Assembly (NCBI RefSeq): GCF_004784465.1 | Contig: NZ_SRRU01000009.1 | Coordinates: 1 to 64,000, forward strand | From: Streptomyces griseoluteus | GTDB taxonomy: Bacteria; Actinomycetota; Actinomycetes; Streptomycetales; Streptomycetaceae | Direction: 5' to 3' | Length of the DNA stretch: 64,000 nucleotides | In this document: piece after piece, positions 25,582 to 34,158 of the stretch | Position numbering within the stretch: position 1 is the first letter of the stretch | Layout: each line of letters begins with the position of its first letter | Notes under the pieces: model-generated | The model's database searches: none | The model's input: the letters and a program-made list of their open reading frames with translations, nothing else | Told to the model about the DNA's origin: nothing | Translations under genes and position numbers: made by a program

Positions 25582-25824
25582 ATGCCAGCTCTCAACGTGG
25601 AGTTCAGCGAGCGCGAACTAGCGGACTTGCGGGCGATCGCCAAGGAACGCGGTACGTCGATGAAGGCCCTGGTGCGGGAGGCGGCCGCGGCGGACATCGC
25701 CCGGCACCGGGCGCTGAAGGAGGGTGCGGAGACCTTCCGGGCCTTCTTCACCGCGCACGCCGAGGAGTTCGCCGCCGCCTTCCCCGACGACGAGGCCGTT
25801 CCGGCCAGGGGCGAGGCCGCCTGA
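25582..25824 (+). CDS. ribbon-helix-helix-like antitoxin
   Basis: 80 residues. A short beta strand (ALNVEFSERE) followed by two helices (LADLRAIAKERG, TSMKALVREAAAADIARHRA) fits a ribbon-helix-helix DNA-binding protein. The acidic C-terminus (about 45-80) would serve to bind the toxin. It starts one base after a 20-bp palindrome and is followed, 6 bases after its stop, by a Doc-like gene. The pair is therefore read as an antitoxin-toxin operon repressed by its own product. Confidence 0.75.
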   Translation: MPALNVEFSERELADLRAIAKERGTSMKALVREAAAADIARHRALKEGAETFRAFFTAHAEEFAAAFPDDEAVPARGEAA

Positions 25825-25830
25825 CCGGCG

Positions 25831-26208
25831 ATGGCCCCCCTCATCCACATCGACGTCCCCTGGCTGCTCCAGCGTCATGAGGACGTCCTGCCCGAACAGC
25901 CCTCGGTGGACGACTTCTCCGCCCTGGTCGCCGCCGTCGCCCGGCACCGCGTCGACCCGCCCCGGCTCGGCGTCGACTCCGACCCCGCCTGGCGGGCTGC
26001 CGCCCTGCTGCACACCCTCGCCGTGCTCCGCCCGCTCCCCGCGGCCAACGCCCGCTTCGCCTGCGCCACCGCCGTCGCCTACCTGCACATCAGCGGCGCC
26101 GGCATCGACCCGCCGTACGGTGCCCTGGTGGACCTCGTCCGCGACCTGACCGACGGCCGCGCCGACGTGTACGGCGCGGCCGAACGGCTGAGGTCCTGGC
26201 GGATCTGA
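25831..26208 (+). CDS. Fic/Doc-family toxin-like protein with degenerate active-site loop
   Basis: 125 residues, similar in size to phage P1 Doc (126). The region LLHTLAVLRPLPAANARFAC aligns in position with the Doc/Fic loop HPFxDGNxR: Asn and Arg are kept, but the catalytic His and the Gly are replaced. The rest follows the Doc helical pattern (TAVAYLHISG, LVDLVRDLTDG). Doc kinases phosphorylate EF-Tu; with this loop the activity may be lost or changed. It lies 6 bases behind the antitoxin in one operon. Confidence 0.65.
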   Translation: MAPLIHIDVPWLLQRHEDVLPEQPSVDDFSALVAAVARHRVDPPRLGVDSDPAWRAAALLHTLAVLRPLPAANARFACATAVAYLHISGAGIDPPYGALVDLVRDLTDGRADVYGAAERLRSWRI

Positions 26209-26581
26209 CACCGCCCCGGCGGACGGGGGAAGCCGTACGGCGATCGGCCGGGGGGGCCTTCGCGAGGGCCGGGCACAGTCCACACCGGGCCGGCGTGGCG
26301 GGAGAAGGGTGCGCGCCGGGCCGTCCTGTGCGCGAGTTTCACACGGGGCGCACAGAACCCGACTTCCCTGCAAATCCGGTGATGTGGGACGCGCTCCTTG
26401 TTGCGTGTGGAGAAGTTGTGCGAGGGTTGACACTCCCGCGCGGGGGGTGAAGTCCGGAACCGATTCGGCGGTTGGGCCACCGGGCCGGGGGACGCCGGGG
26501 CGGAGCCGTGGGTCCCGTTCACTCCGTGCGCACCCCGGAGGACCGCTCCCACGCTCCGCACGCGCCAAAGGAAACCGCTCA
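26209..26581. other. 373-base intergenic region upstream of the second lectin fusion gene
   Basis: No gene is seen. It includes an isolated TTGACA hexamer (26427-26432), comparable to the TTGACA upstream of the paralogue at 17206, but no convincing -10 follows at 17 bases. Confidence 0.4.
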
Positions 26582-28132
26582 GTGACCACCCCTCAGCCTC
26601 CCCTTCCCCCCTACCTGCCCGGCACGGCGGCGGGGGAGTCCGACGAGTCCACGGCCGCGCCGCTGCGCGCCGGTTCGGACACGGAGGCGTCCCGGTCCGC
26701 CGCCCTGCTGATGGCCCGGCACTGGCAGCCCGCCGCCGACTACGCCGTGATCTGCCTCGCCGGCCCGGGACCGCTGGCCCACATGGTCACCGCCGCCGTC
26801 TTCCACCAGGCCCTGGACCGGCTCGCTCTCGGCGAGCCCGCGGAGGCGCTGCGGCCCCGGCTGCTGGTGGCGGTACGGGACACCGTCCTCGACTGGGCGG
26901 CCACCGACCGCCTCACCGCCGCCCTGCCCGGCCTCGCCAAGCCCGCCGGGGGACGCGGGATGCGCGCCGCGAACTCCCTCACCCCGGAGAACCGCACCCT
27001 CGCCGAGCGCGCCTTCCACCAGCTGCCCCGGCTGGAACAGAGCCTCCTGTGGCACACCGAGGTCGAGGCCGAGCCCGTCACCGTGCCCGCCGCGCTGCTC
27101 GGCGTCGACCCGGTGGGCGCGGCCGCCGCGCTCGAACAGAGCCGGGAGAAGCTGCGCGCGGGTGTGCTGCGCGCACACCGCGAGCTGGCGCCCAGTGGGG
27201 AGTGCCGCCACTACAACCGGCTGCTCGATGTGCCGGTGCGCCGGGGCGGGGGCGTACTGCCCGATGTCCGCCAGCACTTGGACGCCTGCTCCTACTGCCG
27301 GTACGCCGCCGAACAGCTCGGCCAGATCGACAGCGGGGCCGGGCTGCTGCTCGCGGAGGCGGTCCTCGGCTGGGGCGCCCGCCGCTACCTCGACTCCCGG
27401 CCGGGGCGGGGCCAGGCCGCCGCCGCTCCGAGCGGCGTGCCGCGTTCCGGCGGACGGCGGCGGGCGGGCAAGCGGGCCGCGGGGCAGCGCGGTACCGGGT
27501 GGTCGCTGCGTACCGGGGCGGGTGTCGTCTCGGCCGGGCTGCTGGCGACCGGGCTGGCCTTCGCCGTCTGGCCCGAGGCGGAGGGCGGCCGCACCCCGGT
27601 GGCCTCCGCCGGGGCCGCCCCCGCCGCCGACCCCCGGACCGCCGAGCCGTCGGCGACCGCCTCGGCCACCCTGCCCGTGGCCGGCCGGCCGATCCGGCTG
27701 CGCAACGCGGGGGCCGCGCTGTGCCTGGGCATCAAGGGCGAGCCGGAGCGTGGCGGGCTGGTGACACTGGCCCTGTGCTCGGACGCCGTCACCCAGCAGT
27801 GGACGTACGACGCGGACGGCCTCCTGCACAGCCAGGCGGACCCCGAGCTGTGCCTCGACTCCCACGCCGACGCCGCCGTCGTCATCCTCGGCACCTGCGA
27901 CGACGCGGGCACCGAGCGGGGGGAGGACGTGCGCTACGACCTCACGGTGCGGGGCGAGCTGCTGCCCCGCTGGGACGAGACCCTCGCGCTGGCCGCGGCG
28001 GACGCGCGTCCCGGCGCCGACATCGTGGTCTCGCTCCGCGATCGCTCCCCCGCCCAGCACTGGCTGACCGACACCCCGTCGGCCACCCCCGGCTCGCTGT
28101 CGGCGGCGGAGACCTCCGAGAGGCCGGCCTGA
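26582..28132 (+). CDS. sigma-like / zinc anti-sigma-like / membrane / ricin-lectin fusion protein (copy B)
   Basis: 516 residues, a paralogue of the protein at 17206 with the same order of parts. The sigma region-2-like block is ARHWQPAADYAVICLAGPGP; the region-4-like block is QLPRLEQSLLWHTEVEAEPV and LEQSREKLRAG. The zinc signature is C (in SGECRHY) followed by HLDACSYC. One membrane helix is seen (TGAGVVSAGLLATGLAFAVW), then a ricin-type lectin domain (IRLRNAGAALCLGIKG, TQQWTYDADGLLHS). It lacks the Gly-rich tail of copy A. GTG 26582 follows an AAGGAAA site at long spacing. No sigma-regulated partner is adjacent. Confidence 0.72.
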   Translation: MTTPQPPLPPYLPGTAAGESDESTAAPLRAGSDTEASRSAALLMARHWQPAADYAVICLAGPGPLAHMVTAAVFHQALDRLALGEPAEALRPRLLVAVRDTVLDWAATDRLTAALPGLAKPAGGRGMRAANSLTPENRTLAERAFHQLPRLEQSLLWHTEVEAEPVTVPAALLGVDPVGAAAALEQSREKLRAGVLRAHRELAPSGECRHYNRLLDVPVRRGGGVLPDVRQHLDACSYCRYAAEQLGQIDSGAGLLLAEAVLGWGARRYLDSRPGRGQAAAAPSGVPRSGGRRRAGKRAAGQRGTGWSLRTGAGVVSAGLLATGLAFAVWPEAEGGRTPVASAGAAPAADPRTAEPSATASATLPVAGRPIRLRNAGAALCLGIKGEPERGGLVTLALCSDAVTQQWTYDADGLLHSQADPELCLDSHADAAVVILGTCDDAGTERGEDVRYDLTVRGELLPRWDETLALAAADARPGADIVVSLRDRSPAQHWLTDTPSATPGSLSAAETSERPA

Positions 28133-28278
28133 TCGACGAGTACCGGCAACTCTTCGGCCGGGACCCCGAGTTCATCGACGCGCACAGCATCCGCGAGGAC
28201 AGCGGATGCGTGCTGCGCCACGAGCGCACCTTCATGCGCCCCGCCGCGTTGTCGCCGGTTGCCTTGGCTTCGTCATGA
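28133..28278 (+). pseudogene. possible gene remnant with no start codon
   Basis: Just after the fusion gene, an open frame ending at 28278 reads IDEYRQLFGRDPEFIDAHS, then IREDSGCVLRHERTFMRPAA. It has normal protein composition, unlike the Arg/Pro-rich shadow frames nearby, but no usable start codon or ribosome site. It may be the 3' end of a deleted gene. I do not recognise the family. Confidence 0.25.
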
Positions 28279-28315
28279 CGCCTTCCGAGCCGGGAGGGTC
28301 CGTCGCACAGGCGGC

Positions 28316-29710
28316 TCAGACGTCCTGGGCCGCCCGGTCCGGCACCGCCGCGGCGGGTACCGCCGCCGGGCCGGCTGCGACATGGCTCAGATCACGGCCA
28401 CGGGTCTCCTTCAGGACCGCCACGGTGATCGTGGTGACCACGGCCGCCCCGGACACGTAGAGCGCGATCGGCGTGGAGCTGCCGAAATCCTTGAGCAGCT
28501 CGACCGCGATGATCGGAGCCAGCGCTCCGGCGACGATGGAGGCGAGCTGGGAACCCATCGAGGCGCCGGAATAGCGGACCTTGGTGTCGAACATCTCCGA
28601 GATGAACGCGGCCTGCGGCCCGTACATAGCGCCGTGCAGCAGCAGTCCCACGGTGACCGCCAGCGTGATCACTCCGAATGACTTCGTGTCCACCAGCCCG
28701 AAGAAGGCGAACGCCCACACGGCCATGCCCGCCGAGCCGATCAGGGTCACCGGCCTGCGGCCGATGCGGTCCGACAGCGCCCCCCACAGCGGGATGGCGA
28801 AGAAGTGCACGGCCGAACCGATCAGGACCGCGTTCAGCGCGACGCTCTTGGACAGGTCCAGGTGCTGCGTCACGTAGACGAGGACGAAGGAGGTGATGAC
28901 GTAGTAGGAGATGTTCTCCCCGAAGCGGGTGCCGATGGCTCCGAGGACTCCGCGCCAGCTCCTGCGGAACACCTCCACGACGGGGGGCTGTTCCTTGACG
29001 CCTCGCGCCGCCTCCGCTTCCGCTTTGGCCTGCGCCTCCAGGAAGACCGGGGACTCGCTGACCGAGACGCGGATCCACAGCCCGATCATCACCAGGACAC
29101 CGGAGAGCAGGAAGGGAACACGCCAGCCCCAGGACCGGAACGCCTCGTCGGACTGGACGGCTGCCAGCAGCGCCAGGACGCCAGTGGCCAGCAGGTTGCC
29201 GCCGGGGGCCCCGGACTGCGGCCAGGAGGCCCAGAAGCCGCGGTGCTTGTCGCCGCCGTGCTCGGAGACCAGCAGCACCGCGCCGCCCCACTCGCCGCCC
29301 AGCGCGAAGCCCTGGACCAGACGCAGCAGGGTGAGCAGGACCGGCGCGCCGACGCCGATCGCGTCATAGGTGGGCAGCAGGCCCATGGCGAACGTGGCGC
29401 CCCCCATCATCAGCAGGCTGACCACGAGCAGCTTCCTGCGTCCGACCTTGTCGCCGAAGTGCCCGAAGACGACGCCGCCCAGCGGCCGGGCGGCGAAACC
29501 GATCGCGTAGGTGATGAAGGCGATCAGCGTCCCCACGAGCGGGTCGCTCGTGGGGAAGAAGAGCGTGTTGAACACCAGCGCGGCCGCCGAGCCGTAGAGG
29601 AAGAAGTCGTACCACTCGATGGTGGTGCCGATCAGGCTCGCGCCGACGATCCGGGCTATGCCGCCGGAGCTGCCGCGGTCGGCCCGTCCGGCGGTCTGGG
29701 TGTCGTTCAT
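28316..29710 (-). CDS. MHS-family MFS transporter (metabolite:H+ symporter)
   Basis: 464 residues with twelve predicted membrane segments. The N-terminal TIEWYDFFLYGSAAALVFNT, the loop GHFGDKVGRRKLL and the second-half equivalent SDRIGRRPVTL are the signatures of the MHS group (ShiA, ProP, KgtP and others), which import small acids or osmolytes with protons. The substrate cannot be assigned. The start ATG 29708-29710 has a weak GGTGA site; an upstream in-frame GTG (VKLVTLMNDT) is possible. Nothing nearby points to a catabolic pathway it serves. Confidence 0.9.
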   Translation of the reverse strand: MNDTQTAGRADRGSSGGIARIVGASLIGTTIEWYDFFLYGSAAALVFNTLFFPTSDPLVGTLIAFITYAIGFAARPLGGVVFGHFGDKVGRRKLLVVSLLMMGGATFAMGLLPTYDAIGVGAPVLLTLLRLVQGFALGGEWGGAVLLVSEHGGDKHRGFWASWPQSGAPGGNLLATGVLALLAAVQSDEAFRSWGWRVPFLLSGVLVMIGLWIRVSVSESPVFLEAQAKAEAEAARGVKEQPPVVEVFRRSWRGVLGAIGTRFGENISYYVITSFVLVYVTQHLDLSKSVALNAVLIGSAVHFFAIPLWGALSDRIGRRPVTLIGSAGMAVWAFAFFGLVDTKSFGVITLAVTVGLLLHGAMYGPQAAFISEMFDTKVRYSGASMGSQLASIVAGALAPIIAVELLKDFGSSTPIALYVSGAAVVTTITVAVLKETRGRDLSHVAAGPAAVPAAAVPDRAAQDV

Positions 29711-29886
29711 CAGGGTCACCAGTTTCACTTGCGGGGACGTGTCGATCGGTGCCGAGTGCCGTCTTCCGAGGTGGCCTGCGCGGCGGGAGGCGCGCAGGCC
29801 ACCGGTCGGAGAAGCAGAACGGCACGTCGGCCGACACGCGTGATGGCCGGAAACATAGAGTCCGTGTGCCATGAACATCTATGTGT

Positions 29887-29921
29887 GAGCCCACTACACC
29901 GATGGCCGTATGTGTGGGCTC
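29887..29921 (-). terminator. hairpin downstream of the secreted hydrolase gene
   Basis: GAGCCCAC (29887-29894) pairs with GTGGGCTC (29914-29921). It lies about 90 bases beyond the hydrolase stop codon and before the MHS permease gene in the direction of transcription. The remainder of the 299-base gap shows nothing else. Confidence 0.4.
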
Positions 29922-30009
29922 TCGGACCACGTCGTGTGGTCAGGTGCCGTGCGTGGCCGTGGACGAGTCCACCGGACCAGGCGGGAGGACACAGCGGCGA
30001 CCGTGCCGT

Positions 30010-31473
30010 TCAGCTTCGCTTCTCGCGGTCCAGCGGACAGGCGGTGAGCAGGGTCGCGCGATCCGCTCCCGCCGGACGGGTCACGGTGTGGTCCCCCGGG
30101 GGAAGGTGACTTCCGGTCAGCCAGCCCTCCAGCGCCGTGAAGGCGGAACGGTGACACGGCACCATAGGACGGAGCTTGTCCGGGAAGGTGTCCACCAGAG
30201 CGTCGGTGTGGGTGCCGTCCTCGATGCGGTAGTAGCGCAGCAGGGCGCCCCGTCCGGCCCGGTGGACCATACGGGCGTAGACGTCGGAGTCCTGACTGAT
30301 CGGCAGCAGCACGTCCAGGGTGCCCTGAAGGGTGATGAGGGGTTTGCCGATGCGGCCGGTCAGGGCGATGCGGTCGACGGCACGGTGCACGGCCTGCGGC
30401 CGCGTCGTCCAGTCGTAGTCGGCGTCGCACGCCGGGGTGCCCGGCGCGCAGAACGGCGTTCCCGCCTCGGTCGCGCCGTCGTAGCCGGGGTCGATCTCCT
30501 CCCGGTAGACGCGCTGCGTCAGATCCCAGTAGACCGCGTGGTGAGAGGGCCACAGGAACTCCGAGCCGGCCGGATAGCCGGCCTTGTGCATGGCATCGAG
30601 GGCTGTCTGCGCGCCGGGTCCTCCGGCGGCGTACCGGGGGTAGTTCCGCAGGGCGGACGGCAGGAAGGTGAGCAGGTGCGGTCCCTCGGCACGCCAGAGG
30701 GTGCCTTCCCAGTCGACGCCGCCGTCGTAGAGCTCGGGGTGGTTCTCCAGCTGCCAGCGCACGAGGTAGCCGCCGTTGGACAGTCCGGTGGCGATGGTGC
30801 GGACCGGCGGCCGGTGGTAGCGCTCCGCGACGACCCGCCGTGCGGCCCGCGTGAGCTGGGTGAGGCGCGTGTTCCACTCGGCGATGGCGTCGCCGGGCCG
30901 GCGGCCGTCGCGGTGGAAGGCGGGGCCGGTGTTGCCCTTGTCGGTGGCGGCGTAGGCGTAGCCGCGCGCGAGCACCCAGTCGGAGACGGCCTTGTCGTTG
31001 GCGTACTGCTCCCGGTTGCCGGGGCTGCCGGCGACCACGAGTCCGCCGTTCCAGTGGTCGGGAAGGCGGATGACGAACTGGGAGTCGTGGTTCCAGCCGT
31101 GGCTGGCGTTGGTGGTCGAGGTGTCGGGGAAGTAGCCGTCGATCTGGATGCCGGGCACGCCCGTGGGTGTTGGCAGGTCCCTGGGGGTCAGTCCGGCGTA
31201 GTCGGCGGGGTCGGTGTAGCCGGAGGCCGCGGTCGTGGCCGTGGTCAGCCCGTCGAGGCAGACGGCCCGCTGGCGGGCGGCACCCGGTACGCGCAGCAGG
31301 GCGCTGCCCGCGCAGTGACCCACCGGTGCGCCGTCCCCCGTGGCTGAAGCCGCCGCGGTGGCCGGCACCGGAAGAAGCGAGGCGGAGGCCGCGAGCGACA
31401 GCGCAGCCAGGAGCCCTCGGCGTCGTGCGGGCCGGCCGCGGAGGGAGAGGACGGTGGTGCGGGAGGGGGGCAT
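30010..31473 (-). CDS. secreted alpha/beta hydrolase (3HB-oligomer-hydrolase or tannase-like)
   Basis: 487 residues. A long signal peptide (basic n-region, LLAALSLAASASLLPVPATAA) precedes an alpha/beta hydrolase domain. The nucleophile elbow is GLSNGG (ATGLSNGGYLVRWQLE). A later PLITLQGTLDVLLPISQDSD holds the expected Asp, and EDGTHTDALV the His. The layout resembles extracellular tannase/feruloyl-esterase and 3-hydroxybutyrate-oligomer hydrolase groups. A PHB depolymerase gene lies directly upstream on the same strand, which favours breakdown of hydroxybutyrate oligomers (inference). GGAGG is 6 bases before ATG 31473. Confidence 0.75.
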   Translation of the reverse strand: MPPSRTTVLSLRGRPARRRGLLAALSLAASASLLPVPATAAASATGDGAPVGHCAGSALLRVPGAARQRAVCLDGLTTATTAASGYTDPADYAGLTPRDLPTPTGVPGIQIDGYFPDTSTTNASHGWNHDSQFVIRLPDHWNGGLVVAGSPGNREQYANDKAVSDWVLARGYAYAATDKGNTGPAFHRDGRRPGDAIAEWNTRLTQLTRAARRVVAERYHRPPVRTIATGLSNGGYLVRWQLENHPELYDGGVDWEGTLWRAEGPHLLTFLPSALRNYPRYAAGGPGAQTALDAMHKAGYPAGSEFLWPSHHAVYWDLTQRVYREEIDPGYDGATEAGTPFCAPGTPACDADYDWTTRPQAVHRAVDRIALTGRIGKPLITLQGTLDVLLPISQDSDVYARMVHRAGRGALLRYYRIEDGTHTDALVDTFPDKLRPMVPCHRSAFTALEGWLTGSHLPPGDHTVTRPAGADRATLLTACPLDREKRS

Positions 31474-31757
31474 GCGAGACCTCCGGTGTGGAGTCGGATA
31501 CGGCCGAGCCGGGTGGTGGGGCGCGGTCGTGATGGGCCGGGGTTGATCCGGGGCCGGGCGCGTCCGGAGGGACGGCGCGGGAGGCGCTCGCGTCACACCG
31601 GCCTCTCACGGCCGCGTCGCGGTCCGCCGGGCGGGTCCCCCGGGTTGGTGCGTGGTGAGGGACGTGTGCCGGCGGGCCCCGGCGGTGCTTCGCAGGACGG
31701 CACCGGCCACGGGGGCGGGACGTCGTCACGGATGCGGGGTGGCGGTTCCGCCCGGGG

Positions 31758-33236
31758 TCAGGGACAACCGCCGTCGGCGACGGTGAAGTAGCCCGTCGGC
31801 GACTCCTTCAGGGTGTGCGTGACGAAGGTGTTGTACAGGCCCATGTTCTGGTTCGACCCCTTGGCGTAGGTGTAGCCGCCGCCGGTCGTGGCCCGTCCCG
31901 CCTGGACGTGAGCGTAGTTGCTGCCCGTCCAGCAGGAGGCCGCCGTGCCGGTGGTGGCCGCGGTGACCGTCCCCGAGGGACTTCCGGCCACGCCGTGGGC
32001 GTCGCGCGCGGCGACGGTGTAGCTGTGCGAAGTGCCCGGCGCCAGACCGGTGTCCGTGTACGAGGTGCCGCTCGCCGTGCCGACCGGGCCTCCGTCACGC
32101 TGGACGACGTAGTCCGTGGCGCCGCTGACCGCGTTCCAGCTCAGGCCGATGCTGGTGGTGGTGGCCCCGGTCACCGCCAGCCCGGTGGGCGCCGGCAGCG
32201 ATCCGGGCACCGTGCCCGAGCCGGCCAGGCCGAAGAATGCGGCGATCCAGTAGCTGGAGCAGATCGAGTCGAGGAAGTACGGCGCGCCGGTGCTGCCGCA
32301 CTGCTGGGCGCCGGAGCCAGGGTCGACCGGGGTGCCGTGGTTGATGCCGGGTACACGGTTGACCTCGACCGCGACCGTGCCGTCGGCGGCCACGTACTCG
32401 TCGTGCTGGGTGGAGTCGGGACCGATGGCGGAGGTGCGGGTGGGCGTCTGGGACAGGCCGTGCACCGCGGTCCACTGGTCGCGCAGTTCCGTGGCGTTGC
32501 GCGGCACGACCGTCGTGTCCTGGTCGCCGTACCAGACGGCCACCCGCGGCCACGGCCCCGCGTACGTCGGGAAGGCGTCCCGCACGCGCTTCGCCCACTC
32601 ACCCGGACTGAGGTCCACGCCGGGGTTCATGCAGGTGTAGGGGCTGTTGTCCTTCGTGCAGTCGTGGGGCAGACCCGCGACGACCGCACCCGCCGAGAAG
32701 ACGTCCGGATAGGTGGCCAGCATGACCGCGGTCATGGCCCCGCCTGCGGACAGACCTGTCACGTAGACCCGCGAGGGGTCGGCGCCCAGGGCGGATACGG
32801 CATGGCCGGCCATCTGCCGGAGGGACAGGGCCTCACCCTGGCCGCGCTGGTTGTCGGTGCTCTGGAACCAGTTGAAGCACTTGTTCGGGTTGTTCGCCGA
32901 CGTGGTCTCCGCGAGCACCAGCAGGAACTTGTCGCGGTCGGCGAGCTGGGGCAGTCCGGAGTTGTCCGCGTAGACCTGTGCGCTCTGTGTGCAGCCGTGC
33001 AGCGCGAGCACGACGGGTGCCCCGGCCGGCAGTCCCGCGGGACGGTAGGTGTACATGGTCAGCGCGCCGGGATTCGACCCGAAGGCGGTCACCCGGGTGA
33101 GCGAGACGGACGCCTGGGCGGTCGGGGCGGGACCGGCCAGGGCGGCGCCCAGGACGAGGAGGACGACGGCGACGAGGCGGAACACGCCACGGCGCCGCGG
33201 AGCCCGAGGCGGAGTCTTTCCCGAGGATGGTGTCAT
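31758..33236 (-). CDS. extracellular polyhydroxybutyrate depolymerase with fibronectin III domain
   Basis: 492 residues. Signal peptide (about 1-43, ending in TAQA). A catalytic esterase domain carries the lipase box GLSAGG (VYVTGLSAGGAMTAVMLATY), an oxyanion HGCTQSAQ, and a PHB-depolymerase-type GDQDTTV and INHGTPVD for Asp and His. A fibronectin type III linker follows (PAPTGLAVTGATTTSIGLSW). The C-terminal ~60 residues (SCWTGSNYAHVQAGRATTGG, NMGLYNTF) match the polymer-binding domain of such enzymes. It degrades extracellular PHB or related polyesters to oligomers. AAGGAG is 7 bases before ATG 33236. The neighbouring hydrolase is a likely partner. Confidence 0.9.
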   Translation of the reverse strand: MTPSSGKTPPRAPRRRGVFRLVAVVLLVLGAALAGPAPTAQASVSLTRVTAFGSNPGALTMYTYRPAGLPAGAPVVLALHGCTQSAQVYADNSGLPQLADRDKFLLVLAETTSANNPNKCFNWFQSTDNQRGQGEALSLRQMAGHAVSALGADPSRVYVTGLSAGGAMTAVMLATYPDVFSAGAVVAGLPHDCTKDNSPYTCMNPGVDLSPGEWAKRVRDAFPTYAGPWPRVAVWYGDQDTTVVPRNATELRDQWTAVHGLSQTPTRTSAIGPDSTQHDEYVAADGTVAVEVNRVPGINHGTPVDPGSGAQQCGSTGAPYFLDSICSSYWIAAFFGLAGSGTVPGSLPAPTGLAVTGATTTSIGLSWNAVSGATDYVVQRDGGPVGTASGTSYTDTGLAPGTSHSYTVAARDAHGVAGSPSGTVTAATTGTAASCWTGSNYAHVQAGRATTGGGYTYAKGSNQNMGLYNTFVTHTLKESPTGYFTVADGGCP

Positions 33237-33708
33237 GTGCGGCTCCTTCGTGGGGCGTCCGGTGCACCGGCGGCGCCTCACGCAGCGCCAACCCACCGGG
33301 CGTGCCGGAACCGTAAGGTCGGGCCGGTGCGGACACCATGGCGCGGGACACCACAGTGGGGCCCGGGCGAGTCGGCACCGGGGGGATTGCGCCGTCCCCG
33401 GCCGTTCTGCTAGCCCGGCTGCCACGGTGACCGTCGTCCGCCCGGCCCGGTGGGCGCCGGACGGTGCACGGAGACGCCGGGGCGTCCGACGCCGTCCGCG
33501 CGGCGCACGACTGGACGGCGGTGCGCCCTCCACCCGTGACGGCGTCCGGCGGGCGGCACTTCAGCGGGCTGTTCCGCAACGAGGCTTTGCGGGCGGGCCG
33601 TTGTTCGGGGGGCGTGCGACGGCGCGAACGTTCCCGCCGAGCGGTCCCGGCCGCCCCGGCGGCCGTTCCGTCGACAGCGGTGCCCGTGCGTCCACCCGGT
33701 GTTCCCGG
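33237..33708. other. 472-base intergenic region
   Basis: It holds the promoter of the PHB depolymerase (toward 33237) and the 3' flank of the hypothetical gene at 33709. I see no gene, no strong hairpin and no recognised operator. Confidence 0.45.
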
Positions 33709-34113
33709 TCAGCGCAACCGCGCCCCTGCGTCGGCCAGCCGGGTGTGCCAGTCACGCATCAGCGCCAGGGCGCCGTCGTTGAGCAGCGTGTCCATCAACC
33801 CGCCGGCCGCGGCTGTTCCGGGTCCGGCCTGCTCCAGGACCCGGTGCTGCTCGGCGCTCGGCGAGGGCGACACGGAGGCGCCCCGCCCTACGAGGGCCCA
33901 GCGCCGTCCGTCGACGGCCAGCAAGAGGGTGCCGAGCCGGGTGAGACGGCCCGTCACCGTGCGCGGGTCCACCCGCAGGACGCTGCCGAGGGAACGGTCC
34001 CGCAGGTGCAGCTCGCCGGGGCGCAGAGTGGCCAGTACGGGCTGGCACCGGGTGCCGTTCCAGATGCTGCGCCGCCAGTGGACGATCCCCGCGTGGCCGG
34101 TCTCCGTGCTCAT
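33709..34113 (-). CDS. hypothetical protein
   Basis: 134 residues from ATG 34113 (an ATG four codons upstream is an alternative; neither has a ribosome site). The sequence begins MSTETGHAGIVHWRRSIW and has a beta-rich middle (LATLRPGELHLRDRSLGSVL, LTRLGTLLLAVDGRRWALVG) and a helical C-terminus. That pattern resembles a small PH-like or GRAM-like fold found in actinobacterial hypotheticals, but this is only an impression. It is soluble and has no cysteine except C27 (GTRCQP). The gene is downstream of nothing obvious; the lactate-oxidase-like gene is next upstream on the same strand (45 bases). Confidence 0.55.
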   Translation of the reverse strand: MSTETGHAGIVHWRRSIWNGTRCQPVLATLRPGELHLRDRSLGSVLRVDPRTVTGRLTRLGTLLLAVDGRRWALVGRGASVSPSPSAEQHRVLEQAGPGTAAAGGLMDTLLNDGALALMRDWHTRLADAGARLR

Positions 34114-34158
34114 GCCGAAAATCATGGCATGGACACACGGAGCCTGGACGGAAGCGGC

